64,000 nucleotides of DNA, from positions 744,001 through 808,000 of the forward strand of contig CAWCHQ010000003.1 in assembly GCA_963795415.1 (NCBI GenBank), read 5' to 3'. A program made the translations under genes and the position numbers. A model generated the notes under the pieces. That model had not been told where the DNA came from. It did not search any database and worked only from the letters and a program-made list of their open reading frames with translations. This stretch comes from CAVSUZ01 sp963795415 (GTDB taxonomy: Bacteria > Pseudomonadota > Alphaproteobacteria > Acetobacterales > Acetobacteraceae). Of the stretch, positions 35,098-43,717 are shown one piece after another (the first letter of the stretch is position 1; every line of letters begins with the position of its first letter).

Positions 35098-35862
35098 ATG
35101 GCACAAAAAGACAAGCCGGCCTCGGTGAACGAACCACTCACCCTCGCCATCGACATCGGCGGCAGCCATCTCAAGGCCGGGGTGCTCAACGGCGCCGGCG
35201 AAATGATCTCCGACGAGGCGCGAGTGGTGACGCCGAAACCCGCCAGGCCGGCCGCCGTGGTCAGCGCGCTGGTCGAGTTGGCGAGGCCGCTGGGGCAATT
35301 CGACCGGATCTCGATCGGCTTTCCCGGCGTGGTACGAATGGGCCGCGTGCTGACTGCGCCCAATCTCGGCACCAAGGATTGGCATACGTTTCCGTTGGCC
35401 GAAGAATTATCGAAGGAGCTGGGAAAGCCGGCGCGCCTGTTGAACGATGCCAGCATCCAGGGGCTTGGGGTGATCAGCGGCCAGGGACTTGAATGCGTGC
35501 TGACGATGGGGACCGGGATGGGATTTGCATTGTTCGAGAACGGTCGCCTGGGGCCGCACCTGGAGATGAGCCAGCATCCGGTCAAGACCGGCAGGACATA
35601 CGATCACTACGTCGGGGATGCAGCATTGCACGATATTGGAAAGGGTCATTGGAACCGGCGCATGCGCAAGGTGATCGGCATCATGGAGGTACTGGTTACA
35701 TACGACACGCTCTATATCGGCGGCGGCAACGCGCGCCTGCTGGAGGAGCCGCTGCCGGAACGCGTCAAGGTGGTTCCCAACCAGGCCGGTATCACTGGTG
35801 GTGTGCGCCTGTGGGACAAGAGGATGGACGTGGTGTTCGAGGAGCATGGCGAGTTCGCGTGA
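35098..35862 (+). CDS. ROK-family sugar kinase (polyphosphate glucokinase-like)
   Basis: A 254-residue cytoplasmic kinase. The phosphate-binding loop LAIDIGGSHLKAGVL, FDRISIGFPGVVRMG, the catalytic Asp in LLNDASIQGLG and the second phosphate motif LTMGTGMGFALFENG are present. Length and the LGPHLEMSQHPV segment fit the PpgK-like group, which phosphorylates glucose with polyphosphate or ATP. The usual ROK zinc cysteines are absent, as in that group. AAGGGGAG precedes the ATG at 35098. Confidence 0.85.
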   Translation: MAQKDKPASVNEPLTLAIDIGGSHLKAGVLNGAGEMISDEARVVTPKPARPAAVVSALVELARPLGQFDRISIGFPGVVRMGRVLTAPNLGTKDWHTFPLAEELSKELGKPARLLNDASIQGLGVISGQGLECVLTMGTGMGFALFENGRLGPHLEMSQHPVKTGRTYDHYVGDAALHDIGKGHWNRRMRKVIGIMEVLVTYDTLYIGGGNARLLEEPLPERVKVVPNQAGITGGVRLWDKRMDVVFEEHGEFA

Positions 35863-35934
35863 CGTTCCCGCTTTTTCCGTGGGCGTAAATGCGGAGATGG
35901 CATTGGTTGGGAAGAGGCACCTCGACGCGGGCCA

Positions 35935-36119
35935 TTACAGGGCGTATTGCGCGACTCCGCTGCCGAAGGACCAGTTCTCCTTCTTCACCCCGGTCAAGCT
36001 GACGGTAACATCTTCGCGGCGCACGCCTGGGTTTTGCCGATAGATTGTCGGCGATCGCGGCTTTCTTTTGTTCGGCGCTGCGCGTGTCATTGCAGGTGAT
36101 CTGGACGCACCCGCGGCAT
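35935..36119 (-). pseudogene. 4-oxalocrotonate tautomerase-family pseudogene
   Basis: Read across frames on the minus strand this is a short tautomerase: VQITCNDTRSAEQKKAAIAD, then NPGVRREDVTVSLTGVKKEN and WSFGSGVAQYAL-stop. Single-base offsets after the ATG codons and near 36040 break the frame twice in fewer than 190 bases, and the catalytic Pro1 region is garbled, so it is unlikely to be made. Confidence 0.65.
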
Positions 36120-36247
36120 ATCCGACCAGAGCGTGTTCAGGATGACTGTGTCAGCCTGAAACGCTCTGACTTCATTGTTTTAGTTCCCCACCGGCAATGA
36201 CCGACCCGCCGGACATGAAACGAGGCGCGGCAGCGAAAAGTTTCGCG

Positions 36248-36490
36248 TGGATCGCCACGGCCCGCCCCCGGGTCCGGCCGGTGGCCGGCCCGAGGACATG
36301 CTTCGCGGACCTCGCGATGACAATGTCCCTTCGTGGCCCTCCGTGTGTTCTCCGTGGCTCTCCGTGTGAACCAATCCCATCTCAACCCGGAGCTTCCAGC
36401 ATGACCAAGTGGGTGTACAGCTTCGGCGCCGGCCACAACGAAGGCCGCCTTCCTGGGTCGCCGACTTCTCCAAAATCGAAGGCTGAACGA
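36248..36490. repeat. Dispersed repeat carrying the ppdK start region, copy 2
   Basis: Same order as copy 1 at 24764: REP-like stem, Ser-rich GTGGCCCTCCGTG tract, then MTKWVYSFGAGHNEGR (36401-36448), here with its ATG intact. A near-perfect inverted copy of the GTGGCCCTCCGTG/GGCTCTCCGTGTG tract lies at 36509-36546, so the ppdK fragment is inside a large foldback. Confidence 0.75.
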
Positions 36491-36672
36491 AGGGCGCCGC
36501 CTGAATGTTTCACACGGAGAGCCACGGAGACACACGGAGGGCCACGGAGATTTCTTGATTTGCGGTCGCCTGCGTTGTGAACGTCTGGCGCCTCGCCCAC
36601 CTGCGTTCGCAGGTGTTCCTCGCGATGACGGCCGCGGCCCCTCGCCGCAATCGAGCAGGTTTCTTGTTAGAT

Positions 36673-37605
36673 CTAGCGCGCCTGCTGGATCGCCGAAAGC
36701 ACCCAGCGCCCGCCGGGCGCGCGCACGAAGGTCCACAGCTCAGTGGCGGTGACATGCTCGGCCGGGTTGCCGTCGACGATCCGGCCGGCGGCGTCGCGCG
36801 TCACGTCGATCATCGAAAACCGCATCGCCACCGTCGCATACTCGCGACCATGCTCGTCCCATGCCTGCGCCAGGTCGCCCTGCAGGAGCCGCACGTCGCT
36901 GACGACATTCTGGGTGCCGCGGCTCGCCTGATCCGAAAGCCGCTCGTTGAAGTAACCCACCATCTCCGGCGTCGCGAGGGTCTGCAGCCGCTGCAGGTCG
37001 CGCCGGCTCCAGGCGTCCTGCACCGTGTACAGGATCTGCTCGAATGCCTTATAGTCGTCCTGGGTGATGGTGACCGGCGGCGGGCCGGAGGCGCCGCCCA
37101 TCGGCATGGGACGCGACCCCGGTTGCGGTGACCGGGCAAAGACGTTTGGCCCCCCGGCGAAGACGGGCGAGGAACCGCGGAACCACCGGACCACCCAGCG
37201 GACGATCAGGACGATGATCGCGATCCGGATCAGCAGGCCGAACAGGCCAAACAACCCGAAGCCGCCATGGCCGAACAGCATGCTGCCAAGCCCGATGCCG
37301 ATCAGACCGCCCAGCAATCCCGATCCGAAGCCAGAGCCGAAGCCCGGGCGATAGCCATAGCCGGACCCGTAGTCGCGGGAAGGGGCCGAGGGCGTCACGC
37401 TGCGCTGCATCGGTGCGCCGGAATAGGGCGCCGTGCGCGTGGCGGGAGGCGACGACCAGGTATAACCGCCGCGACTGCCGAATGACCCGCCGCCGCCGGC
37501 GCGGGCCTGCGCCAGTCCGGGGCTGAGGGCAAGCGACAGTGCGGCTACAGCGGCCAGAACGGCAGGGCTGCGGCACATGGCAGTGGATCGCCCGTATGTG
37601 AGCAT
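36673..37605 (-). CDS. Tim44-like domain membrane protein
   Basis: A 310-residue protein: an N-terminal signal/anchor (LAAVAALSLALSPGLAQA), a Gly/Ser/Arg-rich segment, a hydrophobic Gly-rich stretch (GLLGGLIGIGLGSMLFG) and a membrane helix (LLIRIAIIVLIVRWVVRWF), then a C-terminal Tim44/calcium-channel-like fold (DDYKAFEQILYTVQDAWSRR, EMVGYFNERL, VSDVRLLQGDLAQAWDE, LWTFVRAPGGRWVLSAIQ). The architecture matches bacterial Tim44-like proteins of unknown role. The start could be at an internal ATG (MCRSPAVLAAV), which suits a signal peptide better. Confidence 0.87.
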   Translation of the reverse strand: MLTYGRSTAMCRSPAVLAAVAALSLALSPGLAQARAGGGGSFGSRGGYTWSSPPATRTAPYSGAPMQRSVTPSAPSRDYGSGYGYRPGFGSGFGSGLLGGLIGIGLGSMLFGHGGFGLFGLFGLLIRIAIIVLIVRWVVRWFRGSSPVFAGGPNVFARSPQPGSRPMPMGGASGPPPVTITQDDYKAFEQILYTVQDAWSRRDLQRLQTLATPEMVGYFNERLSDQASRGTQNVVSDVRLLQGDLAQAWDEHGREYATVAMRFSMIDVTRDAAGRIVDGNPAEHVTATELWTFVRAPGGRWVLSAIQQAR

Positions 37606-37651
37606 GCCCGGAATATAAGAACCGCGAGCCGCGCCTGACAGGGGAGGAAGG

Positions 37652-38980
37652 TCAGGCCCCCGCCAGCGTCATTCCCTCGACCCGCACGGTGGGCGAGTCC
37701 GTTCCGCGGCGGAAGACCAGGTCATTGGCCGGCGTAAGGTGGGCGAACATCTCAGTCAGGTTGCCGGCGATGGTGATCTCCGCCACCGGTTCGGCCAGGA
37801 GGCCATCGCGGATCATGAACCCGGCGGCGCCACGGCTGTAATCGCCGGTGACACCGTTGACGCCCATCCCTATCATTTCGGTGATATACAGACCCAGCTT
37901 GATGTCGGCCATCAGCTCGGCGGGGCTGAGCGGTCCGGCCGCCAGATGCAGGTTGCTGGTGGAAGGGGAGGGGGGGCCGCCGGTCCCGCGCGCGGCGTGG
38001 CCGGTGGACTGCAAGCCAAGCTGCCGGGCGGAGCGGCTGTCCAGCAGCCAGGTGGTCAGCACGCCATCATCGATCAGCCGGCGCGCCGACGTGGGCGTGC
38101 CCTCGCCGTCGAAGGTCCGCGAGCGCAGTCCCCGCACGCGGAGGGGGTCGTCGTGCACGACGATGCCGGGCGCGAAAATGCGCTGGCCGAGCTTGTCCTT
38201 CAGGAACGAGGTGCCGCGCGCGATGCTCGCGCCGTTGATGGCGCCGGCAAGGTGGCCAAGCAGGCTGCCGGCCACCCTTGGGTCATAGACAATGGGGAGG
38301 CGGGCGGTCGCGGGACGCGAGGGATTCAGCCGTGCCACAGCCCGCTCCCCGGCGCGGTGGCCGATCGCCACGGGATCGTCCAGATCCGACAGGCGGACGG
38401 TCGTGTGATAGTCGTAATCGCGCTGCATGTCCGTCCCGGAGCCGGCCAGCGCGGTGGCGGAGACGGAATAGCTGGTCCGGGTGACCTGGCCGGCAAATCC
38501 AGCTGACGTTACGAGCACGGCGGCCGTGCGTCCGAAGCCTGCGCCGGCGCCTTCCGAGTTTGTCACGCCCTGGACCGCCAGCGCCGCATCCTCGGCCGCC
38601 GCGGCGCGGGCCTGCAGGGCAGCCACATCGGGTTCCGATGGATCATCCAGATCGAGCGGCAGGTCGCGGGGCGGTTCGGCGGTTTCCGCCAGGCCGGCGA
38701 AAGGATCGTCCGGCACCACGCGCGCCATCGCGACCGCGCGCTCGACGAGCAGCGGGAAAGAGGCCGGGTCGATGGTGGACGAGGAGACGATCGCCGCCTG
38801 GTGGCCCAGAAAGACGCGCAGTCCCAGGTCCTGCCCTTCGGACCGCTCGATATGTTCGGTTTTTCCGAGCCGGCGCTGAACGCCGAGCGAGGTGCCGGCG
38901 ATCAGGACGGCGTCGGCTGCGTCGGCGCCGGCCTTGCGGGCACGGGAGACCAGGTCGTGGAGGAGTTCGAGGTGGCTCAT
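37652..38980 (-). CDS. pmbA: TldE/PmbA-family metalloprotease subunit
   Basis: A 442-residue PmbA (TldE) protein: QRRLGKTEHIERSEGQDLGLRVFLG, RTSYSVSATALAGSGTDMQRDYDY and the conserved C-terminal segment MIGMGVNGVTGDYSRGAAGFMIRDG. TldD/TldE cleave leader peptides of ribosomal peptides and degrade CcdA; TldE itself lacks the metal motif and needs TldD, which is not in the window. It lies upstream of, and on the same strand as, nothing related; the MazF-type pair follows on its 5' side. Confidence 0.92.
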   Translation of the reverse strand: MSHLELLHDLVSRARKAGADAADAVLIAGTSLGVQRRLGKTEHIERSEGQDLGLRVFLGHQAAIVSSSTIDPASFPLLVERAVAMARVVPDDPFAGLAETAEPPRDLPLDLDDPSEPDVAALQARAAAAEDAALAVQGVTNSEGAGAGFGRTAAVLVTSAGFAGQVTRTSYSVSATALAGSGTDMQRDYDYHTTVRLSDLDDPVAIGHRAGERAVARLNPSRPATARLPIVYDPRVAGSLLGHLAGAINGASIARGTSFLKDKLGQRIFAPGIVVHDDPLRVRGLRSRTFDGEGTPTSARRLIDDGVLTTWLLDSRSARQLGLQSTGHAARGTGGPPSPSTSNLHLAAGPLSPAELMADIKLGLYITEMIGMGVNGVTGDYSRGAAGFMIRDGLLAEPVAEITIAGNLTEMFAHLTPANDLVFRRGTDSPTVRVEGMTLAGA

Positions 38981-38981
38981 G

Positions 38982-39335
38982 TCAGATCACGGTTCCCGGC
39001 AGGCCGGATTGCGTGTGTCCGATGAACCGGCACACGGCCTCGGCGGCATCCAATCTAAGTTGTTCGGAGACCCGCCCAAAGGTCTTAAGGACCAAATCCA
39101 GATGCAGCGTCACGACCCGGTCGGTGCGGACCCAGCTCGCGGCGGGCACAGTTCCTTGCAGCAGTTCGCCCGGTGCGATCGGGATGGCGTTCTCGCGGTG
39201 CGGTCGAGAGGTGACCGGAAGTGCGACGAAATCGCCAAACGCATCAGGGGATGTCAGGGCCAGTACCGGGCGGCGCTGGCTGCCAGTGAGATCAGTGAAA
39301 GGGTAAGGGACGAGCAGCAAATCGCCCCTACGCAT
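38982..39335 (-). CDS. MazF/PemK-type mRNA interferase toxin
   Basis: About 117 residues: MRRGDLLLVPYPFTDLTGSQRRPVLALTS is the standard MazF opening with the catalytic Arg in RRPVL, followed by FVALPVTSRP (catalytic Thr/Ser region) and SWVRTDRVVTLHLDLV. It should cut mRNA at short sequences when free of the antitoxin. The ATG at 39335 gives this N-terminus and overlaps the end of the antitoxin gene by eight bases. It ends one base before the pmbA start region, so both may share a transcript. Confidence 0.9.
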   Translation of the reverse strand: MRRGDLLLVPYPFTDLTGSQRRPVLALTSPDAFGDFVALPVTSRPHRENAIPIAPGELLQGTVPAASWVRTDRVVTLHLDLVLKTFGRVSEQLRLDAAEAVCRFIGHTQSGLPGTVI

Positions 39336-39522
39336 TATCCCAGACCTGATCTTCCGGATTGTCCCATACGTCGCGCAAGGCGGTCTGCTGCGCATTCATG
39401 AGGTCACGCCAGCGCGCTTCATCGGCGCGCGTTTGCAGGAACAGCACGAAGTCGAGTGCTTCTCGTGCAAGCGGCTCCGGCAATTCCTTTGCTGCCTGAA
39501 ACAACCGTTCGGCCAGGGTCAT
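39328..39522 (-). CDS. DUF2281-type antitoxin for MazF
   Basis: A 64-residue acidic helical protein (MTLAERLFQAAKELPEPLAREALDFVLFLQT...), the DUF2281 pattern seen in antitoxins that precede MazF- or PIN-type toxins. The C-terminal DVWDNPEDQVWDN tail probably wraps the toxin. It overlaps the MazF start. Confidence 0.85.
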   Translation of the reverse strand: MTLAERLFQAAKELPEPLAREALDFVLFLQTRADEARWRDLMNAQQTALRDVWDNPEDQVWDNA

Positions 39523-39550
39523 CGCGATATGCCCGATTCCGTCGCGCTAC

Positions 39551-40816
39551 TCACGCTGCCAGCATGCCCGCAATCTCGCCAAGCGCCGGCACGCGCTCGG
39601 CGGGGCCCAGCACCGCGAGCGTCGGCGCCGCACGGAAGTGCCGTGCCGCCGCGCGCTGGATGTCCGCAAGCGTCACGGCATTCAGGCGGGCCACCGTCTC
39701 CTCGGTCGGGATCACCCGGCCGAAGATCTGCAACTGCCGGGCAAGCTGCTCGCACCGGCTGCCGGTGCTTTCCAGCGACATCAAGAGGCTCGCCTTCACC
39801 TGGGCCCGGGCGCGCGCCAGCTCCGGTTCCTTTACGTCCGCCTGGATCTTGCGAAGCTCGTCCAGCGTGACGGGGATCAGTTCCTCGGCCTCGCTCTCGC
39901 CGGTGCCGGCGTAGATGCCGAACAGGCCTCCATCCATGAAGGGCGAACTGAATGAGTAGATCGAATAAACCAGCCCGCGTTTTTCCCTGACCTCCTGGAA
40001 CAGGCGGGAGGACATTCCGCCCCCCAGCACGGTGGCCATCAGCAAGGTGGCGTAATAATCGGCATCGGCGTAGCCGATCGACGGGAAGCCGAGCAGGACA
40101 TGCACCTGGTCGAGGTCGCGCGCCTCGCGGTATTCGCCGCCATCGTAGCGGGCCGGATGCGCCCGTGTCCCGGCGTGAGCGGGAAGGTCGGCGAAGTGCT
40201 TCTGCACCAGTTCCAGGATGTGCTCGTGATGCAGCGCGCCGGCCGCTGCCACGACGATGTTCCCGGCCGAATAGTTCCGCCGCATGTAGCTGGTCAGCAC
40301 GGCACGCGGCATTTCCCGGATGCGAGACTCCGTCCCCAGCACCGGGCGGCCCAGCGGCTGGGCGGGGTACGCGGCCTCCTGGAAGTGGTCGAAGATGATG
40401 TCGTCCGGCGTGTCGTTGGCCTGGCCGATCTCCTGCAGGATCACGCCGCGCTCGCGCTCCAGCTCCTCCGGCTCGAAGGTTGGGTGGGTGAGGATGTCGC
40501 CGATGATGTCGGCGCCCAGTGCCGTGTCTTCCTTCAGGACCTTGACGTAATAGGCGGTCTGCTCGCGGGCGGTGTAGGCGTTCAGATGCCCGCCGACGGC
40601 CTCGATTTCTTCGGCGATCTGGGCCGCGCTGCGCCGCTGGGTTCCCTTGAACGCCATGTGTTCGAGGAAGTGCGAGACGCCGTTCTCTGCCTCGGTTTCA
40701 TGGCGCGAGCCGGTCGCGACGTAGGCCCCCAGCGAGACGGTCTCCACCCGCTCCATCCGTTCCGTGACGACGGTCAGGCCGGATGGCAGGCGGGTCAGGC
40801 GAATGGCGTCGGACAC
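39551..40816 (-). CDS. M16-family zinc peptidase (processing peptidase-like)
   Basis: A 421-residue inverzincin. The zinc motif HFLEHMAFKGT (His49, Glu52, His53) is complete, with the distal Glu in GHLNAYTAREQTAYY...E and VILQEIGQANDTPDD. SSRLFQEVREKRGLVYSIYS is the conserved arginine/tyrosine loop of the C-terminal half. Homologues in alphaproteobacteria resemble mitochondrial processing peptidase beta and usually follow thrC; here an ornithine cyclodeaminase remnant and a MITE lie upstream instead. Confidence 0.93.
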   Translation of the reverse strand: MSDAIRLTRLPSGLTVVTERMERVETVSLGAYVATGSRHETEAENGVSHFLEHMAFKGTQRRSAAQIAEEIEAVGGHLNAYTAREQTAYYVKVLKEDTALGADIIGDILTHPTFEPEELERERGVILQEIGQANDTPDDIIFDHFQEAAYPAQPLGRPVLGTESRIREMPRAVLTSYMRRNYSAGNIVVAAAGALHHEHILELVQKHFADLPAHAGTRAHPARYDGGEYREARDLDQVHVLLGFPSIGYADADYYATLLMATVLGGGMSSRLFQEVREKRGLVYSIYSFSSPFMDGGLFGIYAGTGESEAEELIPVTLDELRKIQADVKEPELARARAQVKASLLMSLESTGSRCEQLARQLQIFGRVIPTEETVARLNAVTLADIQRAAARHFRAAPTLAVLGPAERVPALGEIAGMLAA

Positions 40817-40888
40817 AGAAACGATGCTCCTGCAAAAACGGCAGCCGCTGATATTGGAGCGCCGCCGGGTTAAGGCGAGGTGGATGTT

Positions 40889-41013
40889 ACACCAGCTGGC
40901 CGAGAGTTTGACTCTTGGGTATATGATCGGCCGGCGGGTATCCTATTGATTTCGCGCGCGGCCGCACCACCAACCCCACGCGCATACCAGTCGGCCATTC
41001 GGCCGCCTGGTAT
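40889..41013. repeat. MITE-like element, copy E (diverged short form)
   Basis: Left end mutated to ACACCAGCTGGCCG, otherwise as copy A, including CGCGGCCGCACCACCAAC and the right end CGGCCGCCTGGTAT. It adjoins the 3' end of the ornithine cyclodeaminase remnant and is 70 bases upstream of the M16 gene, where it may influence its promoter. Confidence 0.85.
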
Positions 41014-41302
41014 TACACCACCATAGGCCAGGACGGGGGCGGCCAGGTCCTCAATCCCGCTGCCGACAGATTTGAACAGGGTCATCTTCGCAATCCGAGC
41101 GCCGCCCTGCGGCGTTTCCCCGGCAAAGCTGCGCGAGGCTGCCGGCGATCTCCTCGCGCCGCAGCGTCCCGTTGGCAAGGGGCTGGATCAGGTCGCCGGC
41201 TTCCGTGGGGGTGGCGTCGGTGCTGGGGAACCCTCCCGCAGGCCGGGATCAGGCGATCGAAGGGGGGCTGGCCCGGGTGCGCTCGGCGTCGAGAACAAGC
41301 AT
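41014..41302 (-). pseudogene. Ornithine cyclodeaminase-family remnant with internal deletion
   Basis: On the minus strand it begins MLVLDAERTRA and continues in another frame as PFDRLIPA, the usual N-terminus. It then jumps to the C-terminal part: AGDLIQPLANGTLRREEIAG, SLAQLCRGN and, after another frame change, MTLFKSVGSGIEDLAAPVLAYG. Roughly the middle two-thirds, including the NAD-binding fold, is missing. The coding trace ends at MITE copy E. Confidence 0.7.
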
Positions 41303-41385
41303 CTGATGGGTTATTCAGTTTGACTTTTGTCCAGTAACGCTGCGTCCTGCTGTATTCTGTCCGGACCGACAGCCAGGCACGCAGC

Positions 41386-43029
41386 ATGAGACCGCTTGTG
41401 CGAGGCGATGTCCGCAGCGTCTGTATCACGCTGAGCGTGTACATCGTGAGCTATGTCCTGCTGGACCGCATCAGCATGGTGCAGGTGCTGCCTGGCCTCG
41501 GCTTCACGTTGTGGAATCCGCCGCCGGCCTGCAGCCTTGCCCTGCTGCTGACCAAGGGGCTTCGCTTTGCGCCAGCGCTTTTCCTGGCGGCGGTGCTTGC
41601 GGACACACTGAATGGGGGATTTAGCGCCGGGGTCGCGCCGATGCTGGTCATGGACGCGATCATCGCGGCCGGTTACTCGGCCATCGCGGCGGCGCTGCGC
41701 CCGTTCGCCGGCACGCCCGGCGGCTTGCAGAGTGTCCGCGACGTTGCAGGCTTCCTGTGCCTGACCTGCGCTGGCGTGCTCAGCGTTGCCGCTTTGGTCG
41801 GCGGCGCCCTGGTGTTGCTGGACGTGCTGCCGCCGGACCGCTGGCTGCTGACAGTGCGTCATTTCTGGATCGGCGACGTCACCGGCATTGTGGGATTGTT
41901 GCCCGTGCTGCTGACCGTGCGCTCGGCCTGGGGCCGGTGGAAAGAAATACCCCTTCGCACGCGGCTCGGGGATTCCGCGGTTTTTGTGCTCACGCTGGTC
42001 CTGGCGCTGTGGATCGTGTTCGGCATTGCCGCGCTGAAGGAGTTTCAGTTCTTCTATCTTTTGCTGCTGCCCACGATCTGGATCGGCGTGCGCCATGGGC
42101 TGCCCTGGTGTGCCGTGGCGATCCTGATCGAGCAGCTGGGACTGATTGCCGTGTTTGTGTTTGTCCTGCACCGTTACTCGATGTCGGATTTCATCGATTT
42201 TCAGCTGCTTTTGCTTGCAATCGCAATTACCGGCCTGGTGCTCGGCGGTGTGGTTACGGAGCGCCAGCGCGCCGAATTTCACTTTCGGCAGCAGCAGGCG
42301 GAGTTCGGGCGGACGGGGCGGCTTACGACGGCCGCCGCGCTTGGCAGCACGATCGCGCACGAGATCAGCCAGCCCCTGGCGACCATCGCCACCTATGTCC
42401 ATGCCTGCCGCACGTTTCTGCTGTCCTCGTCTCCGACATCCTCCGGGGGACCGCCGGCGTTCCTGAGTGAAACGCTGGCAAAGACCGAACAGGAGACGCT
42501 TCGCGCCGGAGAGATCGTGGACCGGCTGAGGAATTTCATTTCCAAGGGCGACGCGCGGCTGATGCCGGTCGATCTTGCGGAGGTCACGCAAGCCGTGGTC
42601 AGGGTGCTGTCCGACGAGGCGCGCGCGCGCGGGGTGGAGACGGTCGTCCGCGCACCGCACTGCATCGAGATTGTCGCGGATCGCCTGCAGATGGAACAGG
42701 TGCTGCTCAATCTTATTCGCAACGCGATCGAGGCGGCGGGCGACAGTCCCCGGCGGGACCGCCGGGTGCGCGTCCGGATCAGCTGGACGGGGCAAGAGGC
42801 GCAGGTGGAGGTTGAAGATAACGGGCCGGGTGTTACGCCGGAAATCGCCGAGCGCCTGTTCGAGCCGTTTACCACCAGCAAGCCCAGAGGCATGGGTCTG
42901 GGGCTTCTGCTGAGCAGGGAGATCATAAAGTTTCACGGGGGCGAGATCTGGTGTGACGGGGCGGTCGCCTCGGGCGCGCGCTTCACATTTCGCCTGCCCG
43001 CAGGCGTACCGAACGACGATGGCGGATGA
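41386..43029 (+). CDS. MASE1-domain sensor histidine kinase
   Basis: A 547-residue membrane kinase. Residues 1-280 hold about eight hydrophobic segments of MASE1 type (LGFTLWNPPPACSLALLL and IGDVTGIVGLLPVLL are landmarks). After a linker come the phosphoacceptor box GSTIAHEISQPLATIATYVH with His325, an N-box (QVLLNLIRNAIEAAGD), DNGPGV, and the G2-like GMGLGLLLSREIIKFHGGEI. The kinase core is the FixL-like class. The gene overlaps the response-regulator start by 11 bases. The position upstream of an MHS symporter and ATP-citrate-lyase-like genes suggests it senses the transported acid or the energy state. Confidence 0.92.
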   Translation: MRPLVRGDVRSVCITLSVYIVSYVLLDRISMVQVLPGLGFTLWNPPPACSLALLLTKGLRFAPALFLAAVLADTLNGGFSAGVAPMLVMDAIIAAGYSAIAAALRPFAGTPGGLQSVRDVAGFLCLTCAGVLSVAALVGGALVLLDVLPPDRWLLTVRHFWIGDVTGIVGLLPVLLTVRSAWGRWKEIPLRTRLGDSAVFVLTLVLALWIVFGIAALKEFQFFYLLLLPTIWIGVRHGLPWCAVAILIEQLGLIAVFVFVLHRYSMSDFIDFQLLLLAIAITGLVLGGVVTERQRAEFHFRQQQAEFGRTGRLTTAAALGSTIAHEISQPLATIATYVHACRTFLLSSSPTSSGGPPAFLSETLAKTEQETLRAGEIVDRLRNFISKGDARLMPVDLAEVTQAVVRVLSDEARARGVETVVRAPHCIEIVADRLQMEQVLLNLIRNAIEAAGDSPRRDRRVRVRISWTGQEAQVEVEDNGPGVTPEIAERLFEPFTTSKPRGMGLGLLLSREIIKFHGGEIWCDGAVASGARFTFRLPAGVPNDDGG

Positions 43030-43628
43030 TCCTGTCGTTCATGTTGTTGAAGACGATACCGCCATGCGCGATGCGCTGCTGACGCTTCTGGGTGGCGCGG
43101 GGCTTCCGGCGCAGGGCTATGCCACGGCGGAGGATTTTCTGGCACGGAGGGGCGACGCCGATCCCGCATGTCTCGTTGCCGATCTGCGTTTGCCGGGGAT
43201 CGATGGGCTCGCGCTTCACAAGCGTCTGGTTTCGGCGGGCGTGGATCCGGCAACGGTCATCATCACCGGCGACGGCGACATTCCGATGGCGGTGGCTGCG
43301 TTGAAGGCGGGCGCGCTGGATTTCGTGACAAAGCCGTTCAATCCGGCGATTCTTCTGGACAGCGTTCGCGAGGCGCTTCGGCACGCGGCCGAACGTGACC
43401 GGCGCAAGGCCGCATCGTCGGCCATGCAGCAGCGGCGGGAGGCGCTGACGCCGCGGGAGAAGGCGATCCTCAGTCACCTGGCCGAGGGGCATCCGAGCAA
43501 GATCATCGCGGCGAATTCTTGGGATCAGCGTTCGCACCGTGGAGCACCACCGCGCCCATATCATGGAAAAGATGGGTGCGCGGACGCTGTCGAAGTTGAT
43601 CAGGGCCGCGCTGGGGACGCTGGATTAA
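43019..43628 (+). CDS. FixJ-type response regulator (single-base frameshift)
   Basis: Receiver plus LuxR-type helix-turn-helix, partner of the kinase upstream. VHVVEDDTAMRDALLTLL, Asp55 in CLVADLRLPGIDG, TGDGD and Lys in DFVTKPFNP are intact. In the output domain LTPREKAILSHLAEGHPSKIIAA is followed near 43516 by one extra T; removing it gives LGISVRTVEHHRAHIMEKMGARTLSKLIRAAL and a stop at 43628, about 202 residues, the FixJ length. It probably controls the MHS symporter/lyase genes downstream. Confidence 0.87.
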
Positions 43629-43717
43629 GGCGCGGCATTATGCTCATTCTTGCCGGGTCTCCCAGAAGACGCCTGGAATTTCGTTAACGGGCCGCGCACG
43701 AAAAAAGGGAATTCGAA

